Shown here: one piece after another, positions 46,640 through 58,201 of the stretch
Layout: every line of letters begins with the position of its first letter
Numbering within the stretch: the stretch's first letter is position 1
From: Diplonema papillatum
Taxonomy: Eukaryota > Euglenozoa > Diplonemea > Diplonemida > Diplonemidae
Direction of reading: 5' to 3'
DNA: 64,000 bases
Assembly: GCA_030068145.1 (NCBI GenBank)
Contig: JAPJBO010000227.1
Coordinates: forward strand, 186,001-250,000
Program-made: the position numbers and the translations under genes
The notes under the pieces: model-generated
Databases searched by the model: none
What the model was told of the DNA's origin: nothing
The model's input: the letters and a program-made list of their open reading frames with translations, nothing else

Positions 46640-47545
46640 GCGGCCCTACTGAGTATTTTTTTGTATAAGCACCTGCTATGAAGAAAAATACTTGAGGAGA
46701 CTGCCAGCTGCAAAAGATCAAAGGAGGTAAATATGCTGTAGCCCACACGAAGCACAGGTGAATCTGGGTTTAGTGGCGGGCGTAAGCGTTCAACAAAAAA
46801 AGACCCACTTTGTAGTTGTATTGTTTCTCCTCCTCTAGCCTCCTTCGAAGTAAGCACAAGGCAGCCCCTCGAGTATTTTTGCATAAACACCTGCTTTGAC
46901 GGAAATACCTGAGGAGACTGCCAGTTGCAAAAGATCATCAAAGGAGGTAAATGTGCTAGCCCACACGAAACACACGGGAACCTGGGTTCAGTGGCGGGCG
47001 TAAGCGTTCAACAAAAAAGACCCACTTCGTAGTTGTGTCGTTGTTTTCTCCCCCTCTAGCCTCCTTCGAAGTAAGCACAAGGCATCCCCTCGAGTATTTT
47101 TGCATAAACACCTGCTTTGACGGAAATACCTGAGGAGACTGCCAGTTGCAAAAGATCATCAAAGGAGGTAAATGTGCTAGCCCACACGAAACACACGGGA
47201 ACCTGGGTTCAGTGGCGGGCGTAAGCGTTCAACAAAAAAGACCCACTTCGTAGTTGTGTCGTTGTTTTCTCCCCCTCTAGCCTCCTTCGAAGTAAGCACA
47301 AGGCATCCCCTCGAGTATTTTTGCATAAACACCTGCTTTGACGGAAATACCTGAGGAGACTGCCAGTTGCAAAAGATCATCAAAGGAGGTAAATGTGCTA
47401 GCCCACGAAACACACGGGAATCTGGGTTCAGTGGCGGGCGTAAGCGTTCAACAAAAAAGACCCACTTCGTAGTTGTGTCGTTGTTTTCTCCCCCTCTAGC
47501 CTCCTTCGAAGTAAGCACAAGGCAGCCTCTCGAGTATTTTTTGTC
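46640..47545 (-). repeat. 221-bp tandem array, about four units
   Basis: GCATAAACACCTGCTTTGAC at 46881, 47102 and 47323 gives a 221-bp period; a diverged unit precedes them. Relatives lie at 33790-34150 and, inverted, at 60110-60345. Confidence 0.93.
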
Positions 47546-47791
47546 GCGAGTTGTTCTGGTATCTGTCCCCCCTTTTTGTGATGTTTATTCTTCTCCATTT
47601 TTTTCCAAGCCTTTTTTTTTTCTTCTTGAAAGTATGCCAATGCTGCAGGGAATAGTTGACTAGACCTCTTGAGTTTGTGCTAACCACGAATTGGGGAGTC
47701 GGGAGAACATACAAGGCCAAAAGCAGGACCGACCCCCCCCCTGTTCGTGAGAAAAAGCGAAGAATAAAGTAACGCTAATATAAACAATACC
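47546..47791. other. Short spacer
   Basis: T and C homopolymer runs. Nothing recognised. Confidence 0.4.
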
Positions 47792-48014
47792 TACCCCCCC
47801 CCGTGCATAAGATGGATAGCCAAACCCCTTGATTAAGATGGATAACCGGCGAGAATGTCAATCCATCTTAAACACGGGGGTGAGACCCCTGTGCAAAGTG
47901 ACTACACTGCAGTCTACAGTGCCCCCGTGTTTAAGATGGATGCCCCCCTTGATTAAGATGGATACTGCCAAAACCCGAGTTTTTCATCCATCTTATGCAC
48001 GGGGGAGGGTAGGT
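47792..48014. mobile_element. MITE with CCTACCC...TAAGATGGAT inverted ends
   Basis: The left end CCTACCC plus GTGCATAAGATGGAT is mirrored by ATCCATCTTATGCAC plus GGGTAGG. TA flanks both sides. Internal inverted copies of AAGATGGAT(A/G) and GTGTTTAAGATGGAT lie at 47835-47965. Confidence 0.78.
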
Positions 48015-49074
48015 AAACGCCAATAAAAACACCTTCATTTTTTCCATCTATCTTTGTCAAGAGCTGCAACTCAACTATTCAATCTTCTTCGTTCCTTCAC
48101 TCTTCAGTAATTGACCCCACACCCTCGCTTCTCCTATCTGATGCCGGCTCCACTGGGAAGTGCAATGACCTCGCAACCAGAGTCGCAAATCTGTTAGCCT
48201 GCTTCATTCTTTTTGCTTGCTTTCCTGGCTAGCACAGGGCCCGAGCTTGACCCGGCGAGGTTTGGGCCAAACTCGGTCGAAGTTGGTCAGCAGCGGTGGT
48301 CTAAAATCAGCAAGCAACGTTGCCGGTAACGCTTCCCACAGCAGCCGGCAGTAGCGCTTCCCACAGCCTGGGAACCCCAGCTGCACACTGCTCTGTTCAC
48401 CGTCACAGACCGCAAGGCGCCCTGTCACAGTGCTTCATGCAGAAGTGTGGCTTCGGAGCGCCGGTTCCGCCTGCCGGTGCCGAACTAGGCGAGACTCTAG
48501 CAAGGTGCCACGCGCGTCGCCGGGTTTGAAATACGAGGACAAACGTGGGGCTTGCGGAAGTTGAGAGTACAGCGTCTGCTTGTCCTGCTTGAATCTGGCA
48601 CGGTTTACTAGTACAGCGTCTGCTTGTCCTGCTTGAATCTGGCACGGTTTGCTAGACGGTGAAAAGCTTGCGTGCCCGCTGTGTGAAAAATTGTTTGCCT
48701 CGTTCTAAACTCGAACTCGGCTAAAACACGCAGTCTTGTACTCCCGAGGTTTTATTGATTCAAGAAAAGTTTGCGGGTCGAGAGTGGGCCGCTGTTTGCT
48801 TTATTGAAAAGATCCGACACACGTCCTTGAAATGCGTCCTTCATCGGGCAGAAATCCTGCTCCGAGCTCTCACCGGATACACAAAGCACAGTACTAAGGA
48901 GAATCACTCGGCCGGGGCCACCGTAGACTACGGCGTACGCTACGGTGGTACGCCTGAGTCTAAGGCGGTGTGACTCTGACTGTGACTCACTCAGTGCGAG
49001 ACACAGACTACCCAAAACCATCCAAGTCTTGGAAGAAGTGACGGAGTTTCAACCAAATGCAAAGAAGTGATCAG
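48015..49074. other. Spacer with a short duplication
   Basis: GTACAGCGTCTGCTTGTCCT occurs at 48569 and 48612. No gene recognised. Confidence 0.45.
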
Positions 49075-51050
49075 AAGGGGAAAAAGTTGCAAAAATGAGT
49101 GATGTATCGGGAACTGTAAATGAGCGAATGTATCGGGAAAGAAGTGGACCCTGTGCCTCGGCGACAACACAGGTCCCACCCGGCCCTCTTCGATGGCAGG
49201 CCCTGACTCGGGGGGGGGTGTGTGTATAGGTGACCCCATTGTGGTCCTCAGGAGGTCTGATGCCTGGATACCCCTGGGTACCAGTATTGGACCACCTGTA
49301 GAGCATGTATACACAACCCACGTGCACTGTGGTATGCACTACAGCATGCCATATCCCCTCTATACAGGATCAACCGTGTACCCTTTTTTCTGGTTCTGAT
49401 TCCGACCCTCCACGGGTCACACAACGATCGCGCCCTCCCGCCGGCTCTTCCCGGCAACTCGTGTCCTCCGCATCTCGGCGTGCCTGTCGGCGCAAACGAG
49501 AAAGCGAAGATTCCGATTCCTTTTCGGATTATGAACTCGTGACGCAACTTCCAACAACAGTTGCAACCGACTAGAGTTGCACCGCGCCGAAAGCGCGGAA
49601 AAGTGACCCTTCTGGAGTCGCGTGGCGAAAAGCTGATAGTAGGGTACTCATTTGCTTGCAAATGACACCCCCCCTAACGCAACAAGAAGACGACCCTGTG
49701 TGATGTATGGGGAAAGAAGTTGCAATGAGTGATGTGTCGGGAACTGTAAATGAGCGAATGTATCGGGAAAGAAGTTGACCCTGTGCCTCGGCGACAACAC
49801 AGGCCCCACCCGGCCCTCTTCGATGGCAGGCCCTGACCCGGGCCCCTTTTTTCTGGTTCTGATTCCGACCCTCCACGGGTCACACAACGATCGCGCGCCT
49901 CCCGCCGGCTCTTCCCGGCAACTCGTGTCCTCCGCATCTCGGCGTGCCTGTCGGCGCAAACGAGAAAGCGAATATTCCGATTCCTTTTCGGATTATGAAC
50001 TCGTGACGCAACTTCCAACAACAGTTGCAGCCGACTAGAGTTGCACCGCGCCGAAAGCGCGGAAAAGTGACCCTTCTGGAGTCGCGTGGCGAAAAGCTGA
50101 TAGTAGGGTACTCATTTGCTTGCAAATGACACCCCCCCTTACGCAACAAGAAGACGACCCTGTGTGATGTATGGGGAAAGAAGTTGCAATGAGTGATGTG
50201 TCGGGAACTGTAAATGAGCGAATGTATCGGGAAAGAAGTTGACCCTGTGCCTCGGCGACAACACAGGCCCCACCCGGCCCTCTTCGATGGCAGGCCCTGA
50301 CCCGGGCCCTTTTTTCTGGTTCTGATTCCGACCCTCCACGGGTCACACAACGATCGCGCCCTCCCGCCGGCTCTTCCCGGCAACTCGTGTCCTCCGCATC
50401 TCGGCGTGCCTGTCGGCGCAAACGGGAAAGCGAATATTCCGATTCCTTTTCGGATTATGAACTCGTGACGCAACTTCCAACAACAGTTGCAACCGACTAG
50501 AGTTGCACCGCGCCGAAAGCGCGGAAAAGTGACCCTTCTGGAGTCGCGTGGCGAAAAGCTGATAGTAGGGTACTCATTTGCTTGCAAATGACACCCCCCC
50601 TAACGCAACAAGAAGACGACCCTGTGTGATGTATGGGGAAAGAAGTTGCAATGAGTGATGTGTCGGGAACTGTAAATGAGCGAATGTATCGGGAAAGAAG
50701 TTGACCCTGTGCCTCGGCGACAACACAGGCCCCACCCGGCCCTCTTCGATGGCAGGCCCTGACCCGGGCCCTTTTTTCTGGTTCTGATTCCGACCCTCCA
50801 CGGGTCACACAACGATCGCGCGCCTCCCGCCGGCTCTTCCCGGCAACTCGTGTCCTCCGCATCTCGGCGTGCCTGTCGGCGCAAACGGGAAAGCGAATAT
50901 TCTGATTCCTTTTCGGATCATGAACTAACAACAGTTGCAGCCGACTAGAGTTGCACCGCGCCGAAAGCGCGGAAAAAGTGACCCTTCTGGAGTCGCGTGG
51001 CGAAAAGTTGATAGTAGGGTACTCATTTGCTTGCACATGGCTCCCCACAA
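49075..51050 (+). repeat. ~460-bp tandem array, four units, with conserved short ORF
   Basis: GCCGGCTCTTCCCGGCAACT recurs at about 49440, 49907, 50367 and 50830. Each unit reads SSASRRACRRKRESE then SDSFSDYELVTQLP to a stop on the + strand. Unit 4 is interrupted near 50930. It looks like a 3'-end array with no intact gene in the window. Confidence 0.9.
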
Positions 51051-51269
51051 ATGTGACGCGCGTGCGAAATGTCGGACGCTAGCGTCTGTCAAGAGCATGC
51101 GTGACTCAGCCGTGTTTTAAAGGTGAGATGAGAGGCATCGGCCCACTCTGTCAGAGGACCATACCACAAACGCAACAAGAAGACGACCCTGTGTGATGTA
51201 TGGGGAAAGAAGTTGTAAATGAGTGCAGTATCGGGCAAATCCAGCCTGAGGAAGTCGCCAATAATGCAG

Positions 51270-52112
51270 GATTTTGATTAGTCTGCCTGCTGGTTGCGTG
51301 CAGCTCATGCGCAGAGAAGGCGCCGTCGCCCTGGCAGGCGTTCGCCAGTGACCCCGAGAACCTGCGGTGCAGCGTCTGCCTGTCGTGCTTGGAGGACACG
51401 ATGGCAGCTGGGGACAATGTGTTTGCCTGCCATGATAAACCCCCGGGGAACTCTTATACCACACACTCACTGGGCAACACACTCCGTTCTTCATTGCATG
51501 CCCCATGGGCAAAACGTTAAATTGTGTTCGAGAACGGGCAATTAGCTGTCCGTATCACCCAAACACAGTTCTGAGGGCAATTCCAACTTTAAGAACACGC
51601 GCCAAGAATGCGGTTGCTGATTTTCTGCCTGCTCGTTGCGTGCGGCTCATGCGCAGAGAAGGCGTGGCAGGCGTTCGCCAGCGACCCCGAGAACCTGCGG
51701 AAGCTGCGGTGCAGCGTCTGCCTGTCGTGCTTGGAGGACACGATGGCGCACCTGGGCGCCCTGCGGCACTACAACGCGGACAGAAGCTGTCGCCGGACGC
51801 AATGCGCGACAACCTCTGCGAACGGGCGGAGGACAAGTTTTGGGCCATGGCCTGGACACCCCAAGGCCCTAAAGGGGACACAAAGACAAGCGACGATGAA
51901 TCGCTTGCTACCAGCTGGGGACAATGTGTTTGCTTGCCAAGATAAACCCCCGGGGAACTCTCATACCCATACACTCACTAGGCTACACTCCGCTTCAATT
52001 GCATGCCCCATGGGCAAAACTTTCAATTGTGTTCGAGAACGGGCAATTAGCCGTCCATATTAACCTGACACAGTTCTGAGGGCAATTCCAACTTTAAGAA
52101 TACGCACCAAGA
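51270..52112 (+). repeat. Copies of the secreted-protein promoter and 5' CDS
   Basis: A short piece at 51278-51405 and a longer unit at 51407-51900 repeat the leader (GTTCGAGAACGGGCAATTAG) and first ~60 codons of the gene at 52113. The start codon of the longer copy is at 51608, 505 bp upstream of the real one. It keeps signal peptide and CSVCLSC but then carries a 21-nt-scale deletion and frame change. Confidence 0.9.
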
Positions 52113-52670
52113 ATGCGGTTGCTGGTTTTCTTCCTGCTCGTTGCGTGCGGCTCGTGCGCAGAGAAGGCGTGGCAGGCGTTCGCCAGCGACTCCGAGAACC
52201 TGCGGAAGCTGCGGTGCAGCGTCTGCCTGTCGTGCTTGGAGGACACGATGGCGCACCTGGGCGCTCTGCGGCACTACAACGCGGACAGAAGCTCGCCAGA
52301 CGCAATGCGCGGGCACCTGGCGTCCTTCGACAACCTCTGCGAACGGGCGGAGGACCAGTTTTGGGCCATGGCCTGGACGCCCGAAGGCCCGGCCGACATG
52401 CGGTTCGTGAAGAAGTACGACATCGAGATGAACGACAAGGAGGTCGGGGCCCGCCTCGCTGCAGAGGGCAAGGTTGCGGAGCAGAGCTTCTTCGGAACCG
52501 TCGGCCAGAAAAGGTGGGCTACCAACTTCTTCTTGAAGACGTGCCACCGCATCATGCGCGACATCGGGTTGGAAGACCACATCCGCAAGGATGCAACCCT
52601 GAACTACCCAGAGCACTGCCCCCTTGAAGAGTGCAGGGATGACACGCCCCTGTACCCAAGGGAACTCTAG
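52113..52670 (+). CDS. Secreted Cys-rich protein, Canopy/saposin-like
   Basis: 185 residues starting with a clear signal peptide (MRLLVFFLLVACGSCA). Cysteines follow the order CxxCxxC (CSVCLSC), NLCERA, KTCHRI and EHCPLEEC, resembling the saposin-like Canopy (DUF3456) family of ER proteins. The C-terminus PREL could be a diverged ER-retention signal. The assignment is tentative because it rests on cysteine spacing and helix pattern; other saposin-like secreted proteins are possible. The gene is intronless, preceded by two truncated 5' copies and followed by about eight degenerate copies of its C-terminal GLEDHIRKDATLNYPEHC segment. ACTTTAAG at 52092-52099 is a candidate acceptor 13 nt before the ATG. 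Confidence 0.7.
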   Translation: MRLLVFFLLVACGSCAEKAWQAFASDSENLRKLRCSVCLSCLEDTMAHLGALRHYNADRSSPDAMRGHLASFDNLCERAEDQFWAMAWTPEGPADMRFVKKYDIEMNDKEVGARLAAEGKVAEQSFFGTVGQKRWATNFFLKTCHRIMRDIGLEDHIRKDATLNYPEHCPLEECRDDTPLYPREL

Positions 52671-53746
52671 ACGTTTCTTGACATCGGCTTGGAAGACCCC
52701 ATCTGCAAGGATGCAACGCCTCTCTTGCGAGGCTCGGCTCGACATCGGCATGGACGACCACATCCGCAAGGATGCAACCCTGAACTACCCAGAGCACTGC
52801 CCCCTTGAAGAGTGCAGCGACGACGCCCCTGTACCCAAGGGAACTCTAGACGCCTCTTGACATCGGCTTGGAAGACCCCGTCTGCAAGGATGCAACGCCT
52901 CTCTCGCGAGGCTCGGCTCGACATCGGCATGGAAGACCACATCCGCAGGATGCAACTCTGAACTACCCAGAGCACTGCAGTGCAGCGACGACACGCCCCT
53001 GTACCCAAGGGAACTCTAGACGCCTCCCTTGCGAGGCTCGGCTCGACATCGGCTTGGAAGACCACATCCGCAAGGATGCAGCTCCGAACCATTCAAGAGT
53101 GCAGACAACACGCCCCTGTACCCATGGAGAGTCTAGACGACTCTCATGGAGCGACTACTGGCTCCGGTGGACAGTAGCCGGTCACAACGGAAAGGGCGTG
53201 CAGTTCTTGAAGACGTGCCATAGTGTTATGCGCGACATCGGCTTGGAAGACCACATCCGCAAGGATGCAACTCTGAACTACCCAGAGCACTGCAGTGCAG
53301 CGACGACACGCCCCTGTACCCAAGGGAACTCTAGACGTTTCCCTTGCGAGGCTCGGCTCGACATCGGCTTGGAAGACCACATCCGCAAGGATGCAGCTCC
53401 GAACCATTCAAGAGTGCAGACAATACCCATGGAGAGTCTAGACGACTCTCATGGAGCGACTACTTCTGGCTCCGGTGGACAGTAGCCGGTCACAACGGAA
53501 AGGGCGTGCAGTTCTTGAAGACGTGCCATAGTGTCATGCGCGACATCGGCATGGAAGACCACATCCGCAAGGATGCAACCCTGCACTACCCAGAGCACTG
53601 TCCCCTTGAAGAGTGCAGCGACGACACGCCCCTGTACCCTGTACCCAAGGGAGCTCTTGAACGTGCCAGCGCATCATGCGTGACATCGGCTTGGAAGACC
53701 ACGCAAGGGTGCAAATCTGAACTATTCTACACTGCTCCCTCGAGCC
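52671..53746 (+). repeat. Degenerate copies of the secreted-protein 3' end
   Basis: GACATCGGCTTGGAAGACC / CATCCGCAAGGATGCA blocks recur about eight times (for example 52680, 52741, 52862, 53045, 53236, 53359, 53541 and 53682). Lengths vary and a further block (CTCCGGTGGACAGTAGCCGG) occurs twice. Most copies still encode parts of the terminal peptide. Confidence 0.88.
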
Positions 53747-54000
53747 AATAGCAGGTCTGTGATGCCCCAAATGTCCTAGGCTGCACGCGCACTACACTGA
53801 CGCATTAAACGAGTTTGAGAGCCTTCCGGCTACCTATCTTGAAGAGGATGGGGAATCTTTTGAACTTGTGTCGTGGTGAGGATCGATGATTGCAATTCTT
53901 CTCCTCGAATGAGGAATGCCTCGTAGTAGGCGCAAGTCATCAGCTTGCACTAATTACGTCCCTGCCACTTGTACGCACCGCCCGTCGTTGCTACCGATAG
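53747..54000 (+). rRNA. 18S rRNA 3'-domain fragment (pseudogene)
   Basis: Recognisable small-subunit landmarks in order: AGGTCTGTGATGCCC (53751), CTGCACGCGC(A)CTACACTGA, AATCTTTTGAAC, GATGATTGCAATT, GAGGAATGCCT, GCGCAAGTCATCAGCTTGC, ATTACGTCCCTGCC, TTGTACGCACCGCCCGTCG and CTACCGAT. Universally conserved positions are altered (GTACGCACC for GTACACACC). The conserved 3' end, including the GGAAGGATCA terminus, is absent. About 250 of ~1800 nt are present, so it is a fragment, not a working gene. Confidence 0.88.
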
Positions 54001-54880
54001 GCTGTGGGATAGAGCTTGGGAGAGGGAAGCTCGTTCTTGGCAACACGTTTCGAGCGCAGCGACGACAGCCCCGCGGGGCCGAGGCTCTCCGGGGCTGGGA
54101 ACACATACTGGAGCAACAGCGATACTCTTTCTACCCGCGAGAGAGAAAAATAAGCGCGCCGAATCGGGCTCGTGAGACTCCACGGCGCACGTGAAGCGCG
54201 CACCGGAGACAAACAGTACGCCGGGCAAGAAGCGACCGAAGCACGACACGACGCGTGCAAACAGGTAATCGGTGGCGGCTTGTGCAGCCCATCGTCACAG
54301 ATTGTTGCTGCGTATCAAGTTCAATTTTTTTTCTACGAGTACATGAAACTTGTACCAGCAAAAGCTTTGCGCCTCAACTACTCTGGTGTACGAAATAAGC
54401 CGGCAGCTGCTGCTCAACGGCTGAGTGCATGCTGATCCGTGTGGTCCGTGTACTTAAAAGTTCCCAGTGCTCAACGGCTGAGTGCATGCTGACACGTGTG
54501 GTCCGTGTACTTAAAAGTTCCCAGTGCTCAACGGCTTTGTCACGTGGACAGCCTGTAGTATTACTTCACCTGAGGGACACCACGGAACTACGTTTTTTAA
54601 CCAACTGTAACTCTTTTGTCCTTCAACTTGCGTCACGCGGCTGGGGAGCATGTCCTGTCCTCCCCCGGCCCCACGCGTACCGCCAATCAACGCGTTCCAC
54701 TTACACTCTGAAAGGATAACCGTCCGTTAACGGGGAGAGGGAGAATGACACGAAGTGCAGTTATTATTCTTCATCACACGTTCTGCGCTGCCGGCAGCGT
54801 CTTTTGTGGCGCATGCACAATCGAGTGGTCAGAGAAGTGGGGGTTGGCTCCTATCAAGTGCAAACTTCAAGGAAATGGCG
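54001..54880. other. Spacer after rRNA fragment
   Basis: A ~57-bp unit (CTCAACGGCTGAGTGCATGC, TACTTAAAAGTTCCCAGTG) is repeated at 54413, 54471 and partly 54527. I could not match 54001-54170 to rRNA. No gene recognised. Confidence 0.45.
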
Positions 54881-55590
54881 GAATGGCGCCACCTGTGCGT
54901 ATAAGTCGATCTTTGAGTGCGTGAGCCCCTCCGAAGAAGGGTCCATCACACTAGTTCCAAGCTACTTAGCCCGAGTCTCTGGGTCGCGTCCCCTGAATGG
55001 CGCCACCTGTGCGTATAAGTCGATCTTTGAGTGCGTGAGCCCCTCCGAAGAAAGGTCCATCACACTAGTTCCAAGCTACTTAGCCCGAGTCTCTGGGTCG
55101 CGTCCCCTGAATGGCGCCACCTGTGCGTAGAAGTCGATCTTTGAGTGCGTGAGCCCCTCCGAAGAAAGGTCCATCACACTAGTTCCAAGCTACTTAGCCC
55201 GAGTCTCTGGGTCGCGTCCCCTGAATGGCGCCACCTGTGCGTAGAAGTCGATCTTTGAGTGCGTGAGCCCCTCCGAAGAAAGGTCCATCACACTAGTTCC
55301 AAGCTACTTAGCCCGAGTCTCTGGGTCGCGTCCCCTGAATGGCGCCACCTGTGCGTAGAAGTCGATCTTTGAGTGCGTGAGCCCCTCCGAAGAAAGGTCC
55401 ATCACACTAGTTCCAAGCTACTTAGCCCGAGTCTCTGGGTCGCGTCCCCTGAATGGCGCCACCTGTGTGTATAAGTCGATCTTTGAGTGCGTGAGCCCCT
55501 CCGAAGAAAGGTCCATCACACTAGTTCCAAGCTACTTAGCCCGAGTCTCTGGGTCGCGTCCCCTGAATGGCGCCACCTGTGCGGCTTACC
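54881..55590 (+). repeat. 114-bp (38-codon) tandem array, six units
   Basis: GAATGGCGCCACCTGTGCGT recurs at 54995, 55109, 55223, 55337, 55451 and 55565: exactly 114 bp each. One frame reads AYKSIFECVSPSEERSITLV and onward; several units have GCGTAG creating stops. Confidence 0.95.
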
Positions 55591-56245
55591 GTAGTTAGAA
55601 TAATGCTGAACTGGATTAAAGCTGGAACGGGTAAATGACAGACCGGCTGGTCTAGGAACGTGACGGTCAACCACAGCTTGCAAAGCTTGAGTCGGAGGCA
55701 GCACAGTGCCACAATCCCGTCCGCTCTGCCCTGTGGCTGACCGTCTCGACGAGCTTGTGTTCAGCGCAAGCGCCAAGCCGCCACGCCTTGATGCGTTATT
55801 TTGGGAAATCGGTAGCCACTTGACCCGTAGGCCCGTGGCTCTGCAGTACCGCCGAACACGTGAAGCTTAGCTCCCGTGAAGCAGGCTGTCCCTGGTACGC
55901 AAAGTCGCAAACTCCGGAAAAAAATAAAAAAATGCCGAACCGGGTAAAACCTGGGACACCCAGCTCCGTTTCTGAAGTGTCCCGGTGCAGAAACTGACCA
56001 CGAGTGGGTTCGCAACCTGTGCCTTGCCGTAGTCGTCTACTACGGCGGACTGCGCATGTGCGAAGCACACAACATCGGGCAGAAAGATGGCACAGTTGCG
56101 ACAGAAGGTGTGCCAGGGCATTGGATCACAGTCCGAAGAGGTAAGCAGCGCTCTGCACCGAAGAACACCCGCTTCCTCGTTCCAGAGGGGCCCAACGGGC
56201 GTATCAGTGAGTACATCGCTGCTCTTGGAAAGGCGCAGAAGGCAG
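55591..56245. other. Spacer with acceptor-adjacent repeats
   Basis: GGTAAAACCTGGGACACCCA occurs at about 55948 and 56246. A possibly coding block around GHWITVRRGKQRSAPKNTRF (56110-56180) has donor-like GAAGAG/GTAAGC, but no gene could be assembled. Confidence 0.35.
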
Positions 56246-56405
56246 GTAAAACCTGGGACACCCAGCTCCGTTTCTGGGAAGTGTCCCGGTGCAGATTTCA
56301 CCCAATTACGGTAATTTGCGTAGTTTGCGACTTCGCGTAGTTTGCAGAACATCGCGACCCTGGCGCTTGCCCGCGCCTTGGGTGCTCAATACTCAGCTCG
56401 ACCCC
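56246..56405 (+). repeat. Decayed copy of intron and exon-2 start of the 57.2-kb gene
   Basis: TAAAACCTGGGACACCC, TTTGCGACTT and GTTTGCAG followed by AACATCGCGACCCTGG, GCTTGCCCGCGCCTT, TCAATACTCAGCTCGACC parallels 57864-58010 of the downstream gene. Confidence 0.75.
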
Positions 56406-56439
56406 TAGATGAAGGCCCTGCCGTATATAATGACCCTGG

Positions 56440-57110
56440 AATAGTCGGAGAGACACCAAGTTTACACAAGGTCCGAAGTCTCATAGAGAAGGGCTCGTCC
56501 TAATGAAGCTTGAAGAAGCCTGCCAGAGGCTCAAGACCCATCTGGTTCGGCGCACAGAGAACACGGGTAGCACAACGTCCGGAGTCTCATAGAGAAGGCT
56601 CGTCCTAATGAAGCTAGAAGCCTGCCAGAGGCTCAAGACCCATCTGGTTCGGCGCACAGAGAACACGGGTAGCACAACGTCCGGAGTCTCATAGAGAAGG
56701 GCTCGTCCTAATGAAGTTAGAAGCCTGCCAGAAGCTCAAGACCCATCTGGTTCGGCGCACAGAGAACACGGGTAGCACAACGTCCAGAGTCTCATAGAGA
56801 AGGCTCGTCCAAATGAAGCTAGAAGCCTGCCAGAGGCTCAAGACCCATCTGGTTCGGCGCACAGAGAACACGGGTAGCACAACGTCCGGAGTCTCATAGA
56901 GAAGGGCTCGTCCTAATGAAGTTAGAAGCCTGCCAGAAGCTCAAGACCCATCTGGTTCGGCGCACAGAGAACACGGGTAGCACAAGGTCCGGAGTCTCAT
57001 AGAGAAGGGCTTGTCCTAATGAAGCTAGAAGCCTGCCAGAAGCTCAAGACCCATCTGGTTCGGCGCACAGAGAACACGGGTAGCACAACGTCCAGAGTCT
57101 CATACGAAAC
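56440..57110 (+). repeat. ~104-bp tandem array, about 6.5 units
   Basis: Unit CTCATAGAGAAGGGCTCGTC, GAAGCCTGCCAGAGGCTCAA, TTCGGCGCACAGAGAACACG. The last unit ends at the start of the next gene's leader. Confidence 0.93.
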
Positions 57111-57212
57111 TGGGCTTGCAAGTTTCAGAAAAAAACTTGCAATTCGATGACCCTGGACTTTCGTGCATTTTCCGTATACTATTACGTAGCAGGGGGAAGA
57201 GAGAGGGGGACC

Positions 57213-58201
57213 ATGTGGCGCTCACCGAGCCTCTGCTACGCAGAGCCGTGGGCGCCGAAGGGGCTCAACTGTTACATAGACGGCCCGCTGTGGGTAACTG
57301 ACGAAGGGAAGCTGCGAGAAGACCTGCTGGGCCTGGTGCTCGACGTGCACGCGGCGCAGAAGCAGCACGGCCGCGGGCTGGCAGGCGCCCTGCTGAAGCT
57401 CGAGGCAGCCTGCCAGAAGCTCGGCAACGGGGCCGACGCGGCAAGCGTGCTGCAAAGGTTGGGCGTCGACCGGTTCAACCCGGCTGTGTTCGCCGCGTTG
57501 GTCAACGCAACTTGCCACCCGAACTCTGCGCGCCAAGGGTACGACGACGGCGGCGAAGACGCGTGCCTGTCGAGCCTAGCCAGCGCCAGCGGCTGCGTGC
57601 AGGTGGCCCGTGCCATGCTCGCTGCGTTGGAAGATGGCAGCACGAAGCACGTCGCCCACCACCTCGTCGTCCTGCATCTCGCCCTCCGCCGCATGGGCCC
57701 GTGCATGGAAGAGTACAAGCAGTGCCTGCAAGGTGCGTTCGAAAGCATCAAAGCGGAGTGCGACGAAGGGGCGCGGCTCTCCGATACCACCAGCGAGGTG
57801 TGCACTCTGTCTCTCTCTCGTAGTTTACGTTTTGTCCGCATTTTGGGGTTGATGACGAACTGGGTAAAACCTGGGACACCCGAAAACAGGGCTGAGGCTT
57901 AGCCGGTTCGGCTTTTTCGGGGTTTGCGACTTTGTGCGTACCCTTGCAGAATATCACGACCCAGGTGCTTGCCCGCGCCTTCGGGTGTTCAATACTCAGC
58001 TCGACCGATGTCGCATGTCATAAGAGGCTGCAGGAGCACCACTGGTGCAGCCACGCAGGTGACTTCCTGGGCACGCACCAACCGCAAATCACGTACACAC
58101 AGTGGCTGACCAGTTTCCTCACTGGGGTCCTCTCCGTCGCGTTGCACCCGTCGACGCACTACGAGACGATCGGGCACGTGCAGTCCTTCTTTAATGCATG
58201 A
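57213..58201 (+). CDS. Unknown two-exon protein
   Basis: I do not recognise this protein. Exon 1 is 57213-57797 (195 codons), the intron is 57798-57949 (phase 0, GTGTGC...CTTGCAG) and exon 2 is 57950-58201 (83 codons plus stop), giving 278 residues. It is mostly helical in appearance with ~12 cysteines spread along its length, and Leu/Ala-rich amphipathic segments such as LAGALLKLEAACQKL and HHLVVLHLALRRM. No signal peptide or membrane segment. The ATG at 57213 was chosen for coding composition; an in-frame ATG at 57147, 19 nt after GTTTCAG, is the alternative. Codon use is GC3-rich like the other host genes, supporting it as real. Confidence 0.65.

Noticed and set aside
54001..54170. Continuation of the 18S rRNA fragment to the V9 region and 3' end
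   Set aside because: After CTACCGAT the sequence no longer shows recognisable SSU landmarks; I could not support extending the call.
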